A stretch of 9,860 nt of DNA from Hyphomicrobiales bacterium (lineage in GTDB: Bacteria > Pseudomonadota > Alphaproteobacteria > Rhizobiales > Aestuariivirgaceae): NCBI GenBank assembly GCA_026987255.1, contig JALSNA010000317.1, forward strand, positions 1 through 9,860, read 5' to 3'. The translations under genes and the position numbers were made by a program. The notes beneath the pieces were generated by a model. It made no database searches. It had not been told where the DNA came from and saw nothing but the letters and a program-made list of their open reading frames with translations. Below, piece after piece: positions 6,624-9,860 of the stretch (positions within the stretch are counted from its first letter, which is position 1; each line of letters opens with the position of its first letter).

Positions 6624-8105
6624 ATGAGCACGGAACGATCATCGCGGCTGAACCTGCTGGCCCTGGGGCGGGCGGACATCCGCGTGCTGCATTTCACCTG
6701 GATAGCCTTTTTTATCAGTTTCTATGTCTGGTTCAACCATGCGCCCTTGCTGAAAATGATCCAGCAAAGCATCGGGCTGAGCAAGCAGGAGGTGAAAACC
6801 CTGCTCATTCTCAATGTGGCCCTGACCATTCCGGCGCGCATCGTCATCGGCATGCTGGTGGACAAGTTCGGCCCACGGCAGGTCTATTCGCTGCTGCTCA
6901 TGGCGGGCGGGGCCATTTCCATCGCCTTTGCCATGGCCCACAGCTTCGCCTCCCTGGCGATCACGCGCTTTTTGCTGGGCTTCATCGGCGCCGGTTTCGT
7001 CATCGGCATCCGCATGATCTCCGAATGGTTCCCGGCGCGCACCGTGGGCCTGGCGGAGGGCATCTATGGCGGCTGGGGCAATTTCGGCTCGGCGGCGGCG
7101 GCCATGACCCTGCCGGCCATTGCCCTGTTCTTCGGCGGGGATGACGGCTGGCGCTGGGCCATTGCCATTTCCGGAGCGATCGCCATCATCTATGGCGGCA
7201 TCTATTTCTTCCTCGTATCCAACACGCCCAAGGGATCGACCTATTTCAAGCCGAAGAAGACCGGGGCGCTGGAGGTTACCAGCCCGCGCGACTTCTGGCT
7301 GCTTTTGCTGATGAAGGCGCCCCTGGTGCTGGCGCTTGGCGTGCTGGGCTGGAAGCTGGGGCCGTCGAACCTGAACATCCTGCCCGGCTGGGCGGAATGG
7401 AGCATCTATGGTGTGCTCATCGCCCTTTACCTGTGGCAGGCCTGGCACATCTGGGAGATCAACCGGCATGTCTTCCATGAAGAGGTGGCGGATATCCACC
7501 GTTATGACTTCCGCCAGGTCGTGGCGCTGGATATCGCCTATTTCGCCACCTTCGGCTCGGAGCTGGCGGTGGTCTCCATGCTGCCGCTGTTCTTTGCCAA
7601 CACCTTCAGCCTCTCTCCCGTCACGGCCGGCCTGCTGGCCTCCGGTTATGCCTTCATGAACCTGGTGGCGCGGCCCACCGGCGGGATGCTGTCGGACAGG
7701 TTCGGACGGCGCGGCACCATGATGATCCTGCTGGCGGGGCTGAGCCTTGGGTATTTCGGCATGTCGTTCATCAACTCGGCCACCTGGCTGCCGCTGGCGG
7801 TGTTGCTGACCATGCTGTGCTCGTTCTTCGTGCAGTCTGGCGAAGGTGCGGTCTTTGCCATGGTGCCGCTCATCAAGCGCCGCCTGACGGGACAGATCGC
7901 CGGACAGGTGGGGGCCTATGGCAATGTCGGAGCGGTGACCTTCCTGACGGTGCTGTCCTTCGTCACCCCGCAGACCTTCTTCCTGGTGATCGGCATCGCC
8001 GGGCTGGTGGCGCTGGCCGCCACCTGGGCCTTCCTGCGCGAGCCGGAAGGGCACATGGCCGAGGTGCTGCCCGATGGCACGGTGGAGCTGATCGACGTGA
8101 AGTGA
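6624..8105 (+). CDS. narK: Nitrate/nitrite transporter, major facilitator superfamily (NarK/NasA family)
   Basis: A 493-aa polytopic inner-membrane protein that should import nitrate (possibly exchange nitrite). It carries both nitrate-signature motifs of the nitrate/nitrite porter family, GGWGNFGS at 149-156 and GAYGNVGA at 430-437, plus an arginine in each half (R72 in PARIVIG and R350 in ARPTGG) where NarK uses arginines to bind the anion. The MFS loop motif DKFGPR (80-85) is repeated as DRFGRR (358-363). It is longer than typical 400-460-aa proteins. Between the usual helices 6 and 7 there are two extra hydrophobic stretches (about 223-245 and 258-276), suggesting 14 membrane segments. 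It is divergent from nirB, has its own sigma-54 promoter, and is followed by a terminator. In Paracoccus the equivalent gene is nasH. Substrate direction and nitrate/nitrite preference cannot be read from the sequence. Confidence 0.93.
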   Translation: MSTERSSRLNLLALGRADIRVLHFTWIAFFISFYVWFNHAPLLKMIQQSIGLSKQEVKTLLILNVALTIPARIVIGMLVDKFGPRQVYSLLLMAGGAISIAFAMAHSFASLAITRFLLGFIGAGFVIGIRMISEWFPARTVGLAEGIYGGWGNFGSAAAAMTLPAIALFFGGDDGWRWAIAISGAIAIIYGGIYFFLVSNTPKGSTYFKPKKTGALEVTSPRDFWLLLLMKAPLVLALGVLGWKLGPSNLNILPGWAEWSIYGVLIALYLWQAWHIWEINRHVFHEEVADIHRYDFRQVVALDIAYFATFGSELAVVSMLPLFFANTFSLSPVTAGLLASGYAFMNLVARPTGGMLSDRFGRRGTMMILLAGLSLGYFGMSFINSATWLPLAVLLTMLCSFFVQSGEGAVFAMVPLIKRRLTGQIAGQVGAYGNVGAVTFLTVLSFVTPQTFFLVIGIAGLVALAATWAFLREPEGHMAEVLPDGTVELIDVK

Positions 8106-8118
8106 CACTTGCCGCACA

Positions 8119-8155
8119 AAGGCCCCGGCTCACAGATGGGCCGGGGCCTTGTTTC
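8119..8155 (+). terminator. Intrinsic terminator after narK
   Basis: An 11-bp perfect stem AAGGCCCCGGC (8119-8129) and GCCGGGGCCTT (8140-8150) with a 10-nt loop, followed by the T-rich tail TTGTTT. It begins 14 nt after the narK stop. It should end most narK transcripts, so the kinase/phosphatase gene needs read-through or its own promoter. Confidence 0.85.
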
Positions 8156-8246
8156 TCATGGCGGGCTGGTGACCACACCGGCCTGCCTTGCCTTTTTCCC
8201 GCCGCGCCGTGCATGATGGGCGCAAGATGGACCACAAGGAGCCTGC

Positions 8247-9860
8247 ATGCCCCGTCCCGTGATCGAAATCGGCCAGCATTCCGAGGCCGGGCCAAAGCCG
8301 GGCAACGACGATTCCTTCGGCGTGCTGCTGCCCGAGCCGCCGCTGTGCGAAACCAAGGGCATCGCCATGGCCATTGCCGATGGCATGAGCTCGTGCGCCG
8401 ATCCCAAGGCGGCCTCGGAAACGGCGGTGAAAAGTTTCCTGGAGGATTATTACTGCACCCATGAAAGCTGGCCGGTGGAGACCTCCGTCTCACGGGTGCT
8501 GACTTCGGTGAACCGCTGGCTCTACGGGCAATCGGCGGCCCATGCGGGGCACGGGCTGGTGACCACCTTCACCGGCTGTGTGCTCAAGGCGGGCAGCCTG
8601 CATGTCTTTCACATCGGCGATTCGCGCCTGTCGGTGCTGCGGGAGGGCGAGCTGCGCCCCCTGACGCGGGCCCACCGGGCGCAGATCGGCGAAAAGACCG
8701 ATTACCTGGCGCGCGCCTTCGGCATCGACATAGCCGCGCGGGTGGATCACAAGCAGGTGGATGCGCGCGCTGGCGATGTGCTGGTCTTCACCACCGACGG
8801 GGTGCACGACTTTGTCAAGGACGGGCTGATCTGCGCCCTGATCCGCGAGCATGGAGAGGACCTGGACACGGCGGCGCGGGCCATCTGCGAGGCGGCGTTG
8901 AAGGCCGGTTCGGACGACAATGTCACCTGCCAGCTGGTGCGCATCGTCAATCCCGGCGAGCCGGACGAGGATTCGTGGCTGAAACGCATCACCGCCCTGC
9001 CCTTTCCGCCGCCGCTGGCGCCGGGCAATGTCATCGACGGGCTGCGGGTGATCCGCGAAATCCACGCATCTTCGCGCTCGCAGGTCTATCTGGTGGAAGA
9101 TGGCGAAACGGGCCAGCAGATCGTGCTGAAGACCCCTTCGCCCAACTATTCCGACGATCCGGCCTATATCGAGCGTTTCATGCGCGAGGAATGGATCGGG
9201 CGGATGATGGACAGCCCGCACGTGGCGCGCATCATCAAGCGCAAGACGCAGCGCCGGTTCCTCTATTTCTGCATGGAATGGGTGCGCGGCTCCACATTGC
9301 GCCAGTGGATGGACGATCATCCCAACCCGCGGCTGGAGGATGTGCGCTGCCTGACCGGGCAGATCGTCTCGGGCCTGCGCGCCTTTCACCGGCGCGAGAT
9401 CATCCACCAGGACCTGAAACCGGAGAACATCGCCATCGACCGCGACGGGACGGTCAAGATCATCGATTTCGGCTCGGCGCACGTGGCCTCGCTGGAGGAG
9501 CTGAAGCTGCCTGTGGGCGAACATGGGCCGCTGGGCACGGCCGGGTATGGCGCGCCGGAGCTTCTCTCCGGAGCGCGGCCGGACAAGCGCCAGGACATCT
9601 ACTCGCTGGGGGTGATCGTCTACGAGATGCTCACCGGCCATCTGCCCTATGGCAAGCCGCTGCTCAGCGTCCGGCAGGCACAAAGGGCCGCCTACATTCC
9701 GGCCACGCGCAGGCGCGAGATCATCCCCGCCTGGGTGGATGCGGCGCTGCACAAGGCGGTGCGCAAGACTCCGGCGAAACGCTATGCCACCATGAGCGCC
9801 TTCGAGCTCGACCTGACGCGCCCCAATCCGAAATTCGACATGCGGGAAAAAGCGCCGCTG
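8247..9860 (+). CDS. Bifunctional PP2C-family protein phosphatase / Ser-Thr protein kinase (partial, 3' end outside window)
   Basis: Open from ATG at 8247 to the window edge (538 codons). Residues 1-235 are a PP2C phosphatase domain with metal-binding motifs: ND at 20-21, ADGMSS with D45, HIGDSR with D125, TTDGVHD with D184, and GSDDN at 222-225. After a proline-rich linker (about 245-256), residues 258-525 are a Hanks-type kinase: VLK with K295, HQDLKPEN with catalytic D389, IDFG with D407, and GAPE ending at E438. The catalytic loop has HQD instead of HRD, and the ATP loop region (REIHASSRSQVYLV) has no glycines. Fusions of this type recur beside nitrate assimilation genes; as I recall, Pseudomonas aeruginosa PA1782 lies between nirB and the nitrate transporter nasA. 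The target is unknown; NarK or the reductases are plausible by location only. The start is supported by AAGGAG at 8236-8241. A C-terminal membrane helix may lie past the edge. No strong promoter is visible in 8156-8246. Confidence 0.92.
   Translation, partial: MPRPVIEIGQHSEAGPKPGNDDSFGVLLPEPPLCETKGIAMAIADGMSSCADPKAASETAVKSFLEDYYCTHESWPVETSVSRVLTSVNRWLYGQSAAHAGHGLVTTFTGCVLKAGSLHVFHIGDSRLSVLREGELRPLTRAHRAQIGEKTDYLARAFGIDIAARVDHKQVDARAGDVLVFTTDGVHDFVKDGLICALIREHGEDLDTAARAICEAALKAGSDDNVTCQLVRIVNPGEPDEDSWLKRITALPFPPPLAPGNVIDGLRVIREIHASSRSQVYLVEDGETGQQIVLKTPSPNYSDDPAYIERFMREEWIGRMMDSPHVARIIKRKTQRRFLYFCMEWVRGSTLRQWMDDHPNPRLEDVRCLTGQIVSGLRAFHRREIIHQDLKPENIAIDRDGTVKIIDFGSAHVASLEELKLPVGEHGPLGTAGYGAPELLSGARPDKRQDIYSLGVIVYEMLTGHLPYGKPLLSVRQAQRAAYIPATRRREIIPAWVDAALHKAVRKTPAKRYATMSAFELDLTRPNPKFDMREKAPL

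Noticed and set aside
6639..8117. A 492-codon minus-strand frame opposite narK.
   Set aside because: It is His/Gln/Arg/Gly-rich with no membrane segments or motifs, while the plus strand encodes a clear transporter.
8188..8217. A possible sigma-70 promoter for the kinase/phosphatase gene (TTGCCT, 18 bp, CATGAT).
   Set aside because: Both hexamers match poorly and similar matches are expected by chance.
8490..9752. A 420-codon minus-strand frame opposite the kinase/phosphatase gene.
   Set aside because: The plus strand carries PP2C and kinase motifs throughout; the antisense frame has none.

Overview
The window is a GC-rich chromosomal segment carrying a nitrate assimilation locus. It probably comes from an alphaproteobacterium. 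That assignment is an inference from the gene set, the near-perfect RpoN promoters and dispersed GTCATYCCCGC-type palindromes; no rRNA or other phylogenetic marker is present.

Left arm, minus strand, read from about 6280 down past position 1: nirB (3790-6225, NAD(P)H-dependent siroheme nitrite reductase), nirD (3241-3573, Rieske subunit), a molybdopterin assimilatory nitrate reductase (880-3084, NasC/NarB type), and a four-cluster DmsB-like ferredoxin subunit (1-849) that runs off the left edge. Two intergenic gaps (nirB-nirD and nirD-nasC) hold three copies of a short palindromic repeat. Two of them form an inverted pair of about 100 bp.

Right arm, plus strand: narK (6624-8105, an MFS nitrate/nitrite transporter with a central insertion), a clear intrinsic terminator (8119-8155), and then a PP2C phosphatase fused to a Ser/Thr kinase (8247 to the right edge, open).

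The 398 bp between nirB and narK is a compact divergent control region. It has two back-to-back sigma-54 promoters of almost identical sequence (TGGCACG-N4-TTGC, GG-N10-GC spacing in both) and an NtrC-type dyad TGCAC-N7-GTGCA at 6465-6481 between them. The locus therefore looks controlled by nitrogen limitation through NtrC and RpoN.

Together the genes would import nitrate (NarK), reduce it to nitrite in the cytoplasm (NasC plus the ferredoxin subunit, perhaps with a membrane anchor encoded beyond the left edge), and reduce nitrite to ammonium (NirBD). The kinase/phosphatase fusion is a candidate post-translational regulator. Most of this is recognisable biology. The least routine points are the DmsB-like partner of a cytoplasmic nitrate reductase, the kinase/phosphatase fusion with its degenerate glycine loop, and the inserted hydrophobic pair in NarK.
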